Assembly (NCBI GenBank): GCA_024278835.1
Contig: JAJRSK010000046.1
Span: 1-39,540, forward strand
DNA from: Campylobacterales bacterium
GTDB lineage: Bacteria > Campylobacterota > Campylobacteria > Campylobacterales > QNZT01
DNA length: 39,540 bases
Direction: 5' to 3'
This document shows positions 16,694-25,446 of the stretch, piece by piece. The position numbers were made by a program, and so were the translations under genes. Numbering within the stretch: the stretch's first letter is position 1; each line of letters begins with the position of its first letter. The notes below the pieces were generated by a model that made no database searches, had not been told where the DNA came from, and saw nothing but the letters and a program-made list of their open reading frames with translations.

Positions 16694-17583
16694 GCTTCTA
16701 TCACCTTTTCTATTTTATCCATGAGTGCAAAGCTACTCTCATCTAGCAGAGAAAAGGCAAACCACTTTTTACCCAAATCTTTTAAGCTTGCCCCTATATG
16801 ATATATCTCTTTTTTATCGATGATGAGAAATCTATCATGAGAGAGTGTAAACTTGACTATTTTGATGTTGCTGTATTGGGCATTATGCTTTTTCAAATCT
16901 AACTGTAGTTTTTTTGTTATATCTTTAGTGAGTATAGTGATTTTTATATCTTTTTTAGCTTCAGAACTTAGTTGAAGTAAGACTGTTTCATCGATATAGT
17001 TGTCTACTAGGATGATAGAACTTTTTGCACTTTTAAGAATCTTGGATATAAAAACATAAGCGTCACATATCTGTCCATCAAAAAATATACCTTGTTTTGG
17101 TTTTATGTCTTTTGACTCTATAGCTTTAAATATTTTGTCAAACTTTTCATCATGTTTTAAAAGTTTTTGCTCTATGTAGTCTATCTTATCAAAGACTAAT
17201 GCGTTGTTTGATATAAATTTTCGCATTTGAACAAATGCCCTCATGATGGTGATATTGATTTCTATGGCGATTTGACTTGACAATACACTTGACAGGCTAG
17301 CAACTCCCTGCTCGGTAAACACAAAAGGTTTTGCACCACCTAAGTGTTTTTTTGAAGGTATCACAGATTGTGATACCAAAGTAGTTATCTCATTATCATC
17401 AAGCTCAAACATAAAATCAGCAGGAAATCTTTTGATATTTCTCTTTACTGCTTGTTTCAAAGCTCTAGTCTCCACTCCATAAAGTTCTGCCAAGTCACGA
17501 TCTAACATCACCTGCATATTACGAATCGTAAATATCTTGTCTTTGATAAGTAGTTCTTCTTTTGTTATGAGTTGATTTGCCAT
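16690..17583 (-). CDS. ORF6N-domain protein with PLD-like C-terminal region
   Basis: A 297-residue protein. Residues about 8-95 match the ORF6N domain of phage antirepressor-like proteins (NMQVMLDRDLAELYGVETRALKQAV, then RFPADFMFEL and FTEQGVASLSSVL). After a coiled linker (about 125-160), the C-terminal region resembles a phospholipase-D-like fold with one HD-type motif (HDRFLIID, His249) and GASLKDLGKKW, but no second motif, so it could be an atypical nuclease or a sensor. It is wedged between rmlD (TAATG overlap) and rmlB (ATGA overlap). Role unknown; DNA or nucleic-acid binding is inferred from ORF6N. Confidence 0.8.
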   Translation of the reverse strand: MANQLITKEELLIKDKIFTIRNMQVMLDRDLAELYGVETRALKQAVKRNIKRFPADFMFELDDNEITTLVSQSVIPSKKHLGGAKPFVFTEQGVASLSSVLSSQIAIEINITIMRAFVQMRKFISNNALVFDKIDYIEQKLLKHDEKFDKIFKAIESKDIKPKQGIFFDGQICDAYVFISKILKSAKSSIILVDNYIDETVLLQLSSEAKKDIKITILTKDITKKLQLDLKKHNAQYSNIKIVKFTLSHDRFLIIDKKEIYHIGASLKDLGKKWFAFSLLDESSFALMDKIEKVIEA

Positions 17584-18449
17584 TATCCTCTTTCTCCCAT
17601 CTCTCTCAAACAGATATCCAAGCTATCTTTCCAAAAAGGCACTTCCACACCGAATGTCTCTTTTATCTTTGTTTTATTAAGCAGACTAAAGTGTGGTCTT
17701 GTGGCAGGTGTTGGATAATTTTTGGTAGCGATTGGCTCTATCTTACACGCTAGCTTTGCCATTTTCATAATCTCTTTGGCAAAGTCATACCAGCTTAGCA
17801 CGCCTTCATTGGAGTAGTGATAAATCTCTGGTTTCTCATTGTTTAATTGTGGCACGATATCTAGAATGGCTCTAGCAAGGTCTCTTGCATAGGTGGGTGT
17901 GCCTACTTGGTCATTGATAACGGTGAGTTGTTCTTTGGTTTTTCCAAGCTTTAGCATCGTTTTGACAAAGTTATTTCCATAGCTACTATAGACCCAAGAG
18001 GTTCGTATCATGATGGTATCTTTAGGTGCTATCTCTTGGATGGCTTTTTCTCCTGCTAGTTTTGTTTTGCCATAGACACCATTGGGGTTGGTTGGGTCAT
18101 CTTCTCTGTAGGGTTTATAGTGTTTGCCATCAAAGACATAATCTGTGGAGATATGGATGAGTTTAAGGTTTTTAGCTTTGGCGATTTGGGCTAAGTTTTT
18201 TGCCCCTTGGGCATTTATCTTTTCTGCATTTAGTTCATCACTTTCTGCTTTATCGACGGCAGTGTATGCTGCGCAGTTGATGATGGTATCTATCTTTTCA
18301 TTTTTTATGATAGTCTCTATGGCATCTTTATCACTGATATCTAATGCTTTTTTGTCGGTAAAGATAAAGCTATCATGATAGTTTTTTGAGAGTGCTTTTA
18401 TCTCACTTCCTAACTGTCCATTGCTTCCTGTGACTAAGATATTAGACAT
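17583..18449 (-). CDS. rmlD: dTDP-4-dehydrorhamnose reductase
   Basis: A reductase of about 288 residues that completes dTDP-L-rhamnose. It has the NADPH-binding GSNGQLG, the STDYVFDG motif and catalytic YGKTK. The frame is open to 18470 but ATG 18449 has AAGGA before it and begins with the family-like MSNILVTG. It overlaps the rmlC end by eight bases. An exact CTATCATGATAG palindrome encodes YHDS in the loop after the first helix. Confidence 0.96.
   Translation of the reverse strand: MSNILVTGSNGQLGSEIKALSKNYHDSFIFTDKKALDISDKDAIETIIKNEKIDTIINCAAYTAVDKAESDELNAEKINAQGAKNLAQIAKAKNLKLIHISTDYVFDGKHYKPYREDDPTNPNGVYGKTKLAGEKAIQEIAPKDTIMIRTSWVYSSYGNNFVKTMLKLGKTKEQLTVINDQVGTPTYARDLARAILDIVPQLNNEKPEIYHYSNEGVLSWYDFAKEIMKMAKLACKIEPIATKNYPTPATRPHFSLLNKTKIKETFGVEVPFWKDSLDICLREMGERG
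18371..18380. repeat. TATCATGATA palindrome, copy 8
   Basis: Exact copy, 12-base form, in rmlD, read as YHDS. Confidence 0.95.
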
Positions 18450-19014
18450 ACAAATCCTTGTCATAGTCAAAGAGCTCTGCCTCTTTTAGAAGGGGTTGTT
18501 TTGTATCTTTCTCTGAGAGTTGCAATTTCTCTTTGTCTATCTTCCAATCTATCCCGATAGAAGCATCATCAAAGGCGATACCTCTATCACACTCAGGGCT
18601 ATAGAAGTTATCAACTTTATAAGCAAAGGTCGCAGTTTTACTGAGCACGACAAAGCCATGGGCAAAGCCTCTAGGCACAAAGAGTTGTCTTTTGTTTTCG
18701 CCTGTGAGTTCTACGGCGACATGTTGCCCAAATGTCGGACTCCCTTTACGGATATCGACTGCCACATCTAGTACCCTGCCTTCTATGACACGGACAAGTT
18801 TAGTTTGTGCGTGTGGAGGGAGTTGGTAGTGTAGTCCTCTGAGTACGCCTTGGCTACTTTTGGATTCATTATCTTGACAGAAATTGACTTTAAAGCCTAA
18901 AAATGCTTCTAATTTATCTGCTCTAAAGGTCTCTACAAAGTACCCTCTCTCATCACCATGTACAAGGGGGTCTATCATGATAACATCAGCTATCTTGGTT
19001 CTTGTAAATGTCAT
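18442..19014 (-). CDS. rmlC: dTDP-4-dehydrorhamnose 3,5-epimerase
   Basis: A 190-residue cupin enzyme of the dTDP-rhamnose pathway. LRGLHYQ carries the catalytic His; [13 protein letters not shown] and [15 protein letters not shown] (with the catalytic Tyr) are present. It overlaps the rmlA stop by four bases. A palindrome encodes IMI in [11 protein letters not shown] near the N-terminus. Confidence 0.97.
   Translation of the reverse strand: MTFTRTKIADVIMIDPLVHGDERGYFVETFRADKLEAFLGFKVNFCQDNESKSSQGVLRGLHYQLPPHAQTKLVRVIEGRVLDVAVDIRKGSPTFGQHVAVELTGENKRQLFVPRGFAHGFVVLSKTATFAYKVDNFYSPECDRGIAFDDASIGIDWKIDKEKLQLSEKDTKQPLLKEAELFDYDKDLYV
18973..18982. repeat. TATCATGATA palindrome, copy 9
   Basis: Exact copy in rmlC, read as IMI. 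Confidence 0.95.
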
Positions 19015-19901
19015 CGTGCTACTTTTCCTTCATTTGCGCGTCTTATGAGGTATTGTCCGTATTGGTTTTTCTTGAGTGGTTGGGCAAGTTCTAATAGTCT
19101 CTCTTTTGTGATGTATCCCATCTCATACGCTATCTCTTCGATACATGCCACTTTGAGTCCTTGACGGTTTTCTATCGTCTGGATGAAATTGCTTGCTTCT
19201 AGTAGGCTCTCATGTGTGCCAGTATCTAACCATGCAAATCCTCGTCCCATGAGTTCTACTTGCAAGGCATCTTTTTGGAGATAGACTTTATTGACATCGG
19301 TGATTTCTAATTCACCCCTATGGCTTGGTTTGATTTTCTTAGCGATTTCTATGACATCGTTGGTGTAGAAATAGAGCCCCGTGACGGCATAGTTGCTTTT
19401 TGCTTTTTTGGGTTTCTCTTCGATGGAGATGACTTTTCCACCCTCATCAAACTCTGCTACACCATAGCGTTCCGGGTCGGTGACATAGTAGCCAAAGATG
19501 ACCGATTTTTTTGCATCTTTTACAGAGTGCTTTGCCCGTTCTAACATCTCTGGCAAGCCATGTCCGTAGTAGATATTATCTCCTAGTATAAGGCAGACAT
19601 CATCATTGCCTATAAACTCTTCACCAAGTATAAAGGCTTGGGCAAGTCCATCAGGAGAGGGTTGTTCTTTGTAAGAGAGTTTGATACCTAGATGAGAACC
19701 ATCACCAAGTAGTGCCTTAAAACGCGGCAGTACTTCTGGTGTAGAGATGATAAGGATTTCTGAGATACCTGCTAGCATCAATACTGAGAGTGGGTAGTAA
19801 ATCATCGGTTTATCATAGACTGGCAAGAGTTGTTTGATGACCTCTTGGGTGAGCGGATAGAGTCTGGTGCCTGAGCCTCCTGCTAGGATGATGCCTTTCA
19901 T
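19011..19901 (-). CDS. rmlA: Glucose-1-phosphate thymidylyltransferase
   Basis: A 296-residue nucleotidyltransferase that makes dTDP-glucose, first step of the pathway. The start [18 protein letters not shown] is the pyrophosphorylase signature, followed by [20 protein letters not shown] and LGDNIYYG. Length matches RmlA. It heads the rhamnose block and lies 24 bases after hisG on the same strand; a single-mismatch palindrome covers its start codon. Confidence 0.97.
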   Translation of the reverse strand: MKGIILAGGSGTRLYPLTQEVIKQLLPVYDKPMIYYPLSVLMLAGISEILIISTPEVLPRFKALLGDGSHLGIKLSYKEQPSPDGLAQAFILGEEFIGNDDVCLILGDNIYYGHGLPEMLERAKHSVKDAKKSVIFGYYVTDPERYGVAEFDEGGKVISIEEKPKKAKSNYAVTGLYFYTNDVIEIAKKIKPSHRGELEITDVNKVYLQKDALQVELMGRGFAWLDTGTHESLLEASNFIQTIENRQGLKVACIEEIAYEMGYITKERLLELAQPLKKNQYGQYLIRRANEGKVAR

Positions 19902-19925
19902 GATAAACCTTTAAAATTAAACTAT

Positions 19926-20540
19926 TTAATCATTGATAATAGCATTTATCTTCTCATAAAGTGCTAAAATTTCACCCTTTTTAGCGATGAGTGAGTTTTG
20001 ATTAGCGATGAGATGCGCGGAAGAGTCCATGATATCTTCGACGACTTTGAGACCATTTTGTTTCATCGTCGTACCTGTCTCAACGATATCAACTATCGCG
20101 TCAGAGAGACCTACCAATGGAGCTAGTTCGATAGAGCCATTTAGCTTGATAACTTTGACAGCCATCGCTTTTTTGGCAAAATGTCTTTTGGTGATGTTGA
20201 CAAGCTTTGTTGCGATGGTGATTTGAGGTGCGTTGAGATCTAAGCTATCTTCGTTTTTCATCCCTACGGAGATTTTACAGCGCCCAAATCCTAAATCTAA
20301 AAGCTTCACCAAATCATACTCGCGCTCTTCTAGTATATCTAATCCTGCCACCCCTATATCTGCTGCTTGATGGAGTACATAAGATGCAACATCTTGATTT
20401 TTTACCAGTAAAAACTTAAACTCTTTTGTCTCTAAGATAAGCTTTCTATCTTCAAAAACTATCTTTTCACCAAAAGCCTTCTCAAACAACTCCAAAGTCT
20501 GCTCTGCTATCCGCCCTTTGGGCAATGCTACTGTCAACAT
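19926..20540 (-). CDS. hisG: ATP phosphoribosyltransferase, short form
   Basis: A 204-residue HisG of the short type, first enzyme of histidine synthesis. It has LPKGRIAEQ at the start, the AADIGVAGLDIL motif and VETGTTMKQNGL for phosphoribosyl-diphosphate binding. It lacks the C-terminal ACT-like regulatory domain, so it should need HisZ, which is not in this window. It overlaps coaX by seven bases. Confidence 0.95.
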   Translation of the reverse strand: MLTVALPKGRIAEQTLELFEKAFGEKIVFEDRKLILETKEFKFLLVKNQDVASYVLHQAADIGVAGLDILEEREYDLVKLLDLGFGRCKISVGMKNEDSLDLNAPQITIATKLVNITKRHFAKKAMAVKVIKLNGSIELAPLVGLSDAIVDIVETGTTMKQNGLKVVEDIMDSSAHLIANQNSLIAKKGEILALYEKINAIIND

Positions 20541-21142
20541 CCACTCTCCTCAATCACTTTTTTCATCCCCTCAAAAACAAGGCTATCATGATAGCTCGCC
20601 TCGTTAAAAAAATGTACCAATTTTTTACCATCTCCACCACAAAAAACGAGAGGCAAATCACCCCTCACTTTCTCTATCGCACCTACCACAGCTTGAAATG
20701 TCGCAAAGTTGAGTGCATCTTCTGTATTTTGTGGGATAGCGTCTAAATCTATCTTTTCATCTAGCGTATAGATTAATGCGTCCGATATAGTAGCGAAACT
20801 TTGCTGGAAAGCCCCAAGCCCTATCATGATAAAGCCGCCTTGATGCTTGCCCTCTCTCATGATATCCACCGTGATTGCCGAACCCGCATCGACAATCACA
20901 GCATTGTCAAGAGCTTTACAGACTGCCGCCCTGTCTACACCCAAGCCTTTATAGTTAGTATCTAAGTTGATTTTTTCTTTTAAATTGACAGCATTTTCTA
21001 TCTTGGCTAAGCTATCATGATAGGCGCTATTAACACAGATATAGTAAAATTTTTCTTTTGGGAAAAAACCACTATTATCGATGCTTACTTTGCCATCATG
21101 ATAGACTTTTATATTGGTATTGCCTATGTCATACAGAAGCAT
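20534..21142 (-). CDS. coaX: Type III pantothenate kinase
   Basis: A 202-residue CoaX that phosphorylates pantothenate at the start of CoA synthesis. Motifs: DIGNTN (phosphate 1), GLGVDRA, and VDAGSAITVD. It is short for the family (about 240-260). It holds three exact TATCATGATA palindromes and two single-mismatch copies in about 600 bases, the highest density in the window; they give KVYHDG, SAYHDS, FIMIG, DIMRE and SYHDS in the protein. Confidence 0.94.
   Translation of the reverse strand: MLLYDIGNTNIKVYHDGKVSIDNSGFFPKEKFYYICVNSAYHDSLAKIENAVNLKEKINLDTNYKGLGVDRAAVCKALDNAVIVDAGSAITVDIMREGKHQGGFIMIGLGAFQQSFATISDALIYTLDEKIDLDAIPQNTEDALNFATFQAVVGAIEKVRGDLPLVFCGGDGKKLVHFFNEASYHDSLVFEGMKKVIEESGC
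20584..20593. repeat. TATCATGATA palindrome, copy 10
   Basis: Exact copy, 12-base form, in coaX, read as YHDS. Confidence 0.95.
20822..20831. repeat. TATCATGATA palindrome, copy 11
   Basis: Exact copy in coaX, read as IMI. Confidence 0.95.
21013..21022. repeat. TATCATGATA palindrome, copy 12
   Basis: Exact copy, 12-base form, in coaX, read as YHDS. Confidence 0.95.
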
Positions 21143-21461
21143 CGATAAGCCTCCATCCCTCTTCTTTCATCTGCGCTTTTGCCTTTGAGCAAAGGGGCAT
21201 TTTATAGATGAGTATCTTTTTTTTAAAGTTATGGTCTTGAAGTACTTTTAACCGTTCATAAAGCGTTTCTAACACACTTGCATCTTTACGCAAAAATCGA
21301 CTCTTTTGCTCTAAAACAAATACCGCCGTATAGTACCTATCAAAATCCACCGCTTCATAAACGGCTATCTTTTTACGTGTTTTTAGGGCTTTGTTGTCTA
21401 TCATGATGAACTTTTTATAAATCAACTCTTTTTTACGAAGTGTATCGACTACTTCTTTCAT
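21129..21461 (-). CDS. Conserved hypothetical protein
   Basis: A 110-residue basic protein with no recognised domain. The middle (AVYEAVDFDRYYTAVFVLEQKSRFLRKD) and the end (KKILIYKMPLCSKAKAQMKEEGW) look like an alpha/beta fold with one Cys. It overlaps the recombinase gene by four bases (ATGA) and coaX by fourteen, so it is part of that transcription unit. Function unknown. Confidence 0.75.
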   Translation of the reverse strand: MKEVVDTLRKKELIYKKFIMIDNKALKTRKKIAVYEAVDFDRYYTAVFVLEQKSRFLRKDASVLETLYERLKVLQDHNFKKKILIYKMPLCSKAKAQMKEEGWRLIDASV

Positions 21462-22285
21462 GATGCCTGCCTTGAGAGAGGATGATATGTGCGTAAGGTC
21501 TGTGCCAAATCTTCACGATGCAGGTGCGTATAAATCTGCGTGGTATCTATCGAAACATGCCCCAAAAGCTCTTGTACCACACGCAAATCCGCCCCACCAA
21601 GTATGAGTGCTGTGGCATAGGAGTGACGCAAAACATGTGGCGATACCCCTAAATACTTCTGCGTGATTTTAAATGCCGTAATACGACTCATCTTTTTGCC
21701 TTGATAATTTAGCCACAACTCATCTTCCACAAAAGGTCTCTCATTGAGATAAGTAGTGAGTTTTTCGATTGCGATGGGAGCCAAGGGGACTAAGCGCTCT
21801 TTATCCCCCTTGGCATTGACAATCTTTAGCCACCCATCAACGATATCACTCTTTCTAGCCCCTATCGCTTCACTCACCCGCGCCCCACTTGCATACAAAA
21901 AGAGTAAAAATGCCGCGTCACGTTTGCCAAGCCAAGTAGATTCATCTATCCCAGAGAGAACATGCATGATGGCATCATACTCGATAAACTTTGGCAAGGT
22001 TTTTGGCACTTTGGAGAGTTTAACTTTGGGCTTTTCTTCTATAAACATAGATTTTAGACAAAAATCAAAAAATGAATTGATAGCAGAGAGTTTGCGATTG
22101 AGGGTTCTTTTGTTCTCTATCTGGGCTAAAAAGGCGATTAACTCCTCCGTAGTCGAGTTAATCGCCTCTTTTTTTAAAAATGCTTCATACTGTAACAAAT
22201 CTTTTTTGTATGCCACTACCGTCGCCTTACTCTGAACTTTGATGATAGTGATATACTCTAAAAACGCCTCAAGTGCTGATGACAT
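21458..22285 (-). CDS. Tyrosine recombinase, Xer family
   Basis: A 275-residue integrase-family recombinase. An N-terminal SAM-like core-binding domain (1-about 95) is followed by a catalytic domain with Arg136 (GARVSEA), Lys159, the HVLRHSYA box (His217, Arg220), His243 (LLGHVSI) and the nucleophile Tyr252 (QIYTHLH). Length is near XerC/XerD (about 300) and clearly shorter than H. pylori or Campylobacter XerH (about 350). Chromosome dimer resolution is the likely role, but a second Xer elsewhere is possible. It sits in a housekeeping operon, not beside phage genes. Confidence 0.9.
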   Translation of the reverse strand: MSSALEAFLEYITIIKVQSKATVVAYKKDLLQYEAFLKKEAINSTTEELIAFLAQIENKRTLNRKLSAINSFFDFCLKSMFIEEKPKVKLSKVPKTLPKFIEYDAIMHVLSGIDESTWLGKRDAAFLLFLYASGARVSEAIGARKSDIVDGWLKIVNAKGDKERLVPLAPIAIEKLTTYLNERPFVEDELWLNYQGKKMSRITAFKITQKYLGVSPHVLRHSYATALILGGADLRVVQELLGHVSIDTTQIYTHLHREDLAQTLRTYHPLSRQAS

Positions 22286-22287
22286 CG

Positions 22288-23277
22288 CTATTTTATTTTT
22301 AAGAAATGCTGACCAAAAAAGAGTCTATTTTTAAAGACAAAAAGGGGCTTATTGATTTCACTTGGCAACTCATAGACCTTCGTGTTTTCCAAATTTTTAT
22401 CTATCTCGATGAGATAACCACTCTTTTCAACGACATAAAGTTTATCCGTTCCCATCACTGCTGAAAACATTGCAAATGGAAACTTTAGCTCTTTTTTGAC
22501 ATTTAAGTTCACGTCTGTTAAAAGTACTTTTCCTGTCTTTGTAAAGATATAAAGTGCATTGTTATCATAGAGTATATCTTTGACATCGATTCGCTTTGTG
22601 TTGATGGTTTTTGGATTGATAGAGATCACTTTGGTGGCTGTTGCTGCGACCAAGATATTATTCTTTTCTTCTAAAAATATTACATTATTAAAAAGTTCTT
22701 TATTGGAGATAGACACATCTCTTAGTATCACTTTTTTAGTAGAATCCATGATTAACAAACGACCATCAAGTGTCGGGAAAATCACCAAGTCATTCAAAAA
22801 GAGAGGATTTGCCAGACGAGCATCATTGGCAAAAGTTGGCTCTAAGGATTCACTATAAAGTTCCTTATTTGCTTTTGTATCATATAAAACTAACGTATTA
22901 TTTGATAAAACCAAGGCTAAAAGATTGTTTTTCATCGCTCCAGAAGAGAGTGCAAAGGCAAACTTATGCTCAAATCGTGTCTCACCATTTAAGATAACTT
23001 TTACTGTACCCTCTTCATCTGCGATTAAAATCGCACTACCGCTATCATAGATAAATCTAAAATCTTTTTCTATCTTGTTTTTCAACAAACCTCTTTTTTT
23101 AGTCACCAACATACCATTGTCATAAGTCGCACCATCACGAGAAACACGAGAAAGCTGTGTTTTCATATTGGTATCATATTTTAGTGTAGATACTACTTCT
23201 GCTGGCTCATACCTACTTTTAGAGCTACAAGCACTCAACATAAAAAGTGATACAAAAACTAAAAATACATTTTTCAT
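22288..23277 (-). CDS. BamB-like beta-propeller lipoprotein
   Basis: A 329-residue lipoprotein with lipobox LSAC after a hydrophobic signal (MKNVFLVFVSLFMLSAC). The rest is made of repeating beta strands (for example KTGKVLLTDVNL, LVLYDTKANKELYSE) as in PQQ-like propellers. The gene follows a yfgM-like gene, as bamB does in other proteobacteria, so an outer-membrane assembly role is plausible. Sequence identity to BamB cannot be judged by eye. Confidence 0.72.
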   Translation of the reverse strand: MKNVFLVFVSLFMLSACSSKSRYEPAEVVSTLKYDTNMKTQLSRVSRDGATYDNGMLVTKKRGLLKNKIEKDFRFIYDSGSAILIADEEGTVKVILNGETRFEHKFAFALSSGAMKNNLLALVLSNNTLVLYDTKANKELYSESLEPTFANDARLANPLFLNDLVIFPTLDGRLLIMDSTKKVILRDVSISNKELFNNVIFLEEKNNILVAATATKVISINPKTINTKRIDVKDILYDNNALYIFTKTGKVLLTDVNLNVKKELKFPFAMFSAVMGTDKLYVVEKSGYLIEIDKNLENTKVYELPSEINKPLFVFKNRLFFGQHFLKIK

Positions 23278-23287
23278 TTATAAGCCT

Positions 23288-23869
23288 TTATTTACCACTA
23301 TAATGTTTGATATTTTTCACGACAGATTGAAGTGTTGAGTCTGCTGGAATCTGTGCAAACTTTGCACTAGCTTCTTTGATTTTATTTTCCTGAAGTAGTA
23401 GGTACCCCTCTTGTAGTAAGGCAAACTCTTTTGCGATACCTGCGTCAAGTGATACTACTTTTTTATTTAACGAACCTATTTGATAAGTAATCAAGTTTTT
23501 TAGTATAGGGTCGGTTATGCTTGCTTTCGTTTTTTCTAAAACAGCTACATCTTTACTATTTATACTTTTTTTGAACATATATAGTTCATAGAGTTTTGGA
23601 TTTTTACTCTTTAGTGTTGCCAAAGCGGATGCATCGTTAGCATCTTTTAAAAGCGCGTTATAAGCATGGTTTGAAGATTCTATGTTGCTCTCATGGATAT
23701 ACCCCATCACAGCTTTTGTTAGTAATCCCACAACAATTATCACCGCCAATGTGATGATAATCTTTTTATATTTTTTCCAAAAACCTTCTGCCTTTATCAC
23801 GCTTTCTAAAAACTGTTCTTCAGCACTTAACTCTTCTTTTATGGCGTTTACATTATCTTTTAAACTCAA
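23288..23869 (-). CDS. YfgM-like membrane-anchored protein
   Basis: A 193-residue protein with one transmembrane segment (about 37-55, KIIITLAVIIVVGLL) and a helical periplasmic part ending in a TPR-like stretch (LLQEGYLLLQENKIKEASAKFAQIP). This is the layout of YfgM (TPR_21), the usual upstream neighbour of bamB, involved in periplasmic protein traffic. The start is TTG, with AGGA seven bases upstream. A TATCATGATA palindrome lies just upstream, near the likely transcription start. Confidence 0.7.
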   Translation of the reverse strand: MSLKDNVNAIKEELSAEEQFLESVIKAEGFWKKYKKIIITLAVIIVVGLLTKAVMGYIHESNIESSNHAYNALLKDANDASALATLKSKNPKLYELYMFKKSINSKDVAVLEKTKASITDPILKNLITYQIGSLNKKVVSLDAGIAKEFALLQEGYLLLQENKIKEASAKFAQIPADSTLQSVVKNIKHYSGK

Positions 23870-23882
23870 AGTTTAATCCTTT

Positions 23883-23892
23883 TATCATGATA
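23883..23892. repeat. TATCATGATA palindrome, copy 13 (intergenic)
   Basis: The only copy fully between genes, 14 bases upstream of the yfgM-like start codon in the divergent yfgM/gatC gap. Confidence 0.95.
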
Positions 23893-23978
23893 GACGAACT
23901 CTAGCACAGATATCATTAAAAATTAATGTATTTATGTTAAACTCCGGCAATAACAGATTCAAATAAAGGATAAAAACA

Positions 23979-24272
23979 ATGACGAAAATAGACGATACCT
24001 TACTCAAAAAACTAGAAAAACTCTCTTCGCTTGAAATTGAAGAAGATAAAAGAGCTTCAACCATTCAAGAGATTAGTAAAATTGTCGATTTTGTTGAAAA
24101 TCTGAGTGAATTAGATTTAAAAGATAAAGATGCTTCATTTTCTACTGTTGATGGAGGGACGCCTTTTAGAGAGGATGTCCCTTTAAATGATCCTAAAATC
24201 ATTAAAACGATTTTAGAGCATGCGCCTAAAAGTAGTGATGGCTTCTTTATCGTACCAAAAATCATAGAGTAA
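23979..24272 (+). CDS. gatC: Asp-tRNA(Asn)/Glu-tRNA(Gln) amidotransferase subunit C
   Basis: A 97-residue GatC: N-terminal helix TLLKKLEKLSSLEIEEDK, then the conserved FREDVP motif. GatC stabilises GatA and GatB in making Gln-tRNA and Asn-tRNA by transamidation. AAAGGA lies upstream of the ATG. It opens the plus-strand block, divergent from the yfgM-like gene. Confidence 0.93.
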   Translation: MTKIDDTLLKKLEKLSSLEIEEDKRASTIQEISKIVDFVENLSELDLKDKDASFSTVDGGTPFREDVPLNDPKIIKTILEHAPKSSDGFFIVPKIIE

Positions 24273-24284
24273 AGGGTCTGTAGA

Positions 24285-24320
24285 TTTACATCCCTCTACT
24301 CCTATCAAAGAGGATGTAAA
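24285..24320 (+). promoter_or_regulatory. Hairpin covering the pilT ribosome-binding site
   Basis: TTTACATCC (24285-24293) pairs with GGATGTAAA (24312-24320); the stem extends through CTCT/AGAG with one bulged C, leaving a loop of about 11 bases. The Shine-Dalgarno (AGAGGA) is in the right arm, and the pilT ATG starts at 24321, the next base. No T-run follows, so it is not a terminator; it could restrain pilT translation. Confidence 0.6.
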
Positions 24321-25424
24321 ATGGAATCAGCTACGTTAGAGAGACCGCAAGTAAGAGAGATGGATATGAATACTCTTTTAAAAAATGTTGTTGCACATGG
24401 TGCTTCAGACCTTCACTTAGTCAGCCGTTCTGAACCACAAATCAGAATAGACGGTAAACTAGTCCCCCTCAATCTTGCCACACTAGATGGGAAAAAGATT
24501 GAAGAGATGTGTTACACACTTATTACCGACAAACAGAAAAAGTATTTAGAAGAGAACAAAGAAGTTGATTTTGCTATCGCTATCCCTAATGTTGGGCGTT
24601 TTCGTGGAAACTACTATTATACCTTTAACAACGAGTTAGCCGCAGCATTTAGAATAATTCCTACCTCCATCCCTTCACTAGATGATTTAAAATCACCCGA
24701 CATTTATAAAGAGATTATCAAAAGAGAAAAAGGCCTTATCCTTGTCACAGGGCCTACGGGTTCAGGTAAATCAACAACCCTTTCGGCACTTTTAAATGAG
24801 ATAAATCTTACAGAACACAAACATATCATTACCGTAGAAGATCCCGTGGAATTTATCCATCAAAACAAAAAATCTCTCTTCTCTCATCGTAATGTGGGTG
24901 AAGATACCAAAAGTTTCTCTTCGGCGCTTAAGTATGCCATGCGTGAAGATCCAGATATCATCCTTATCGGAGAAATGCGTGATAAAGAGACGATAGAAGC
25001 TGCCCTTACCGCCGCTGAAACAGGTCACTTAGTCTTTGGCACACTACATACCAACTCAGCCGTACAAACAATCAACAGAATTATCGATACGTTTGAAGGT
25101 AGTGAACAACAACAAATCGCCAATATGCTTTCTATCTCATTAACCGCCGTTATTTCTCAAATGCTTCTACCTAAAAATGGTGGTGGACGAACCGTAGCCA
25201 AAGAAATTATGATAAATAACCACGCTATTGGTAACTTAATCCGTGAACAAAAACTCCACCAAGTCTATTCACAGATGCAGCTAAACCAAGCATCTACAAG
25301 CATGATGACACAAACCCAAGATTTAGAACAATTGGTCAAAAAGAACATCGTCAAAAAAGAAGATGCCCTCCGTATCTCAACACAACCAGATGAACTTAAA
25401 ACAAGAATTGGTCTTGTAAACTAA
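24321..25424 (+). CDS. pilT: Twitching motility ATPase PilT
   Basis: A 367-residue retraction ATPase of the type IV pilus. It has the N-terminal GASDLHL motif, Walker A GPTGSGKST (starting at 144), the Asp box EDPVEFIH, Walker B DIILIGEMRD, the His box TGHLVFGTLHT and the AIRNLIRE-like AIGNLIREQK near the C-terminus. Length is typical. It could retract pili containing subunits such as the pilin-like protein at 159-860. Translation may be limited by the hairpin over its ribosome-binding site. Confidence 0.96.
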   Translation: MESATLERPQVREMDMNTLLKNVVAHGASDLHLVSRSEPQIRIDGKLVPLNLATLDGKKIEEMCYTLITDKQKKYLEENKEVDFAIAIPNVGRFRGNYYYTFNNELAAAFRIIPTSIPSLDDLKSPDIYKEIIKREKGLILVTGPTGSGKSTTLSALLNEINLTEHKHIITVEDPVEFIHQNKKSLFSHRNVGEDTKSFSSALKYAMREDPDIILIGEMRDKETIEAALTAAETGHLVFGTLHTNSAVQTINRIIDTFEGSEQQQIANMLSISLTAVISQMLLPKNGGGRTVAKEIMINNHAIGNLIREQKLHQVYSQMQLNQASTSMMTQTQDLEQLVKKNIVKKEDALRISTQPDELKTRIGLVN

Positions 25425-25446
25425 AAGCAATCTATAATCCTTCTTT

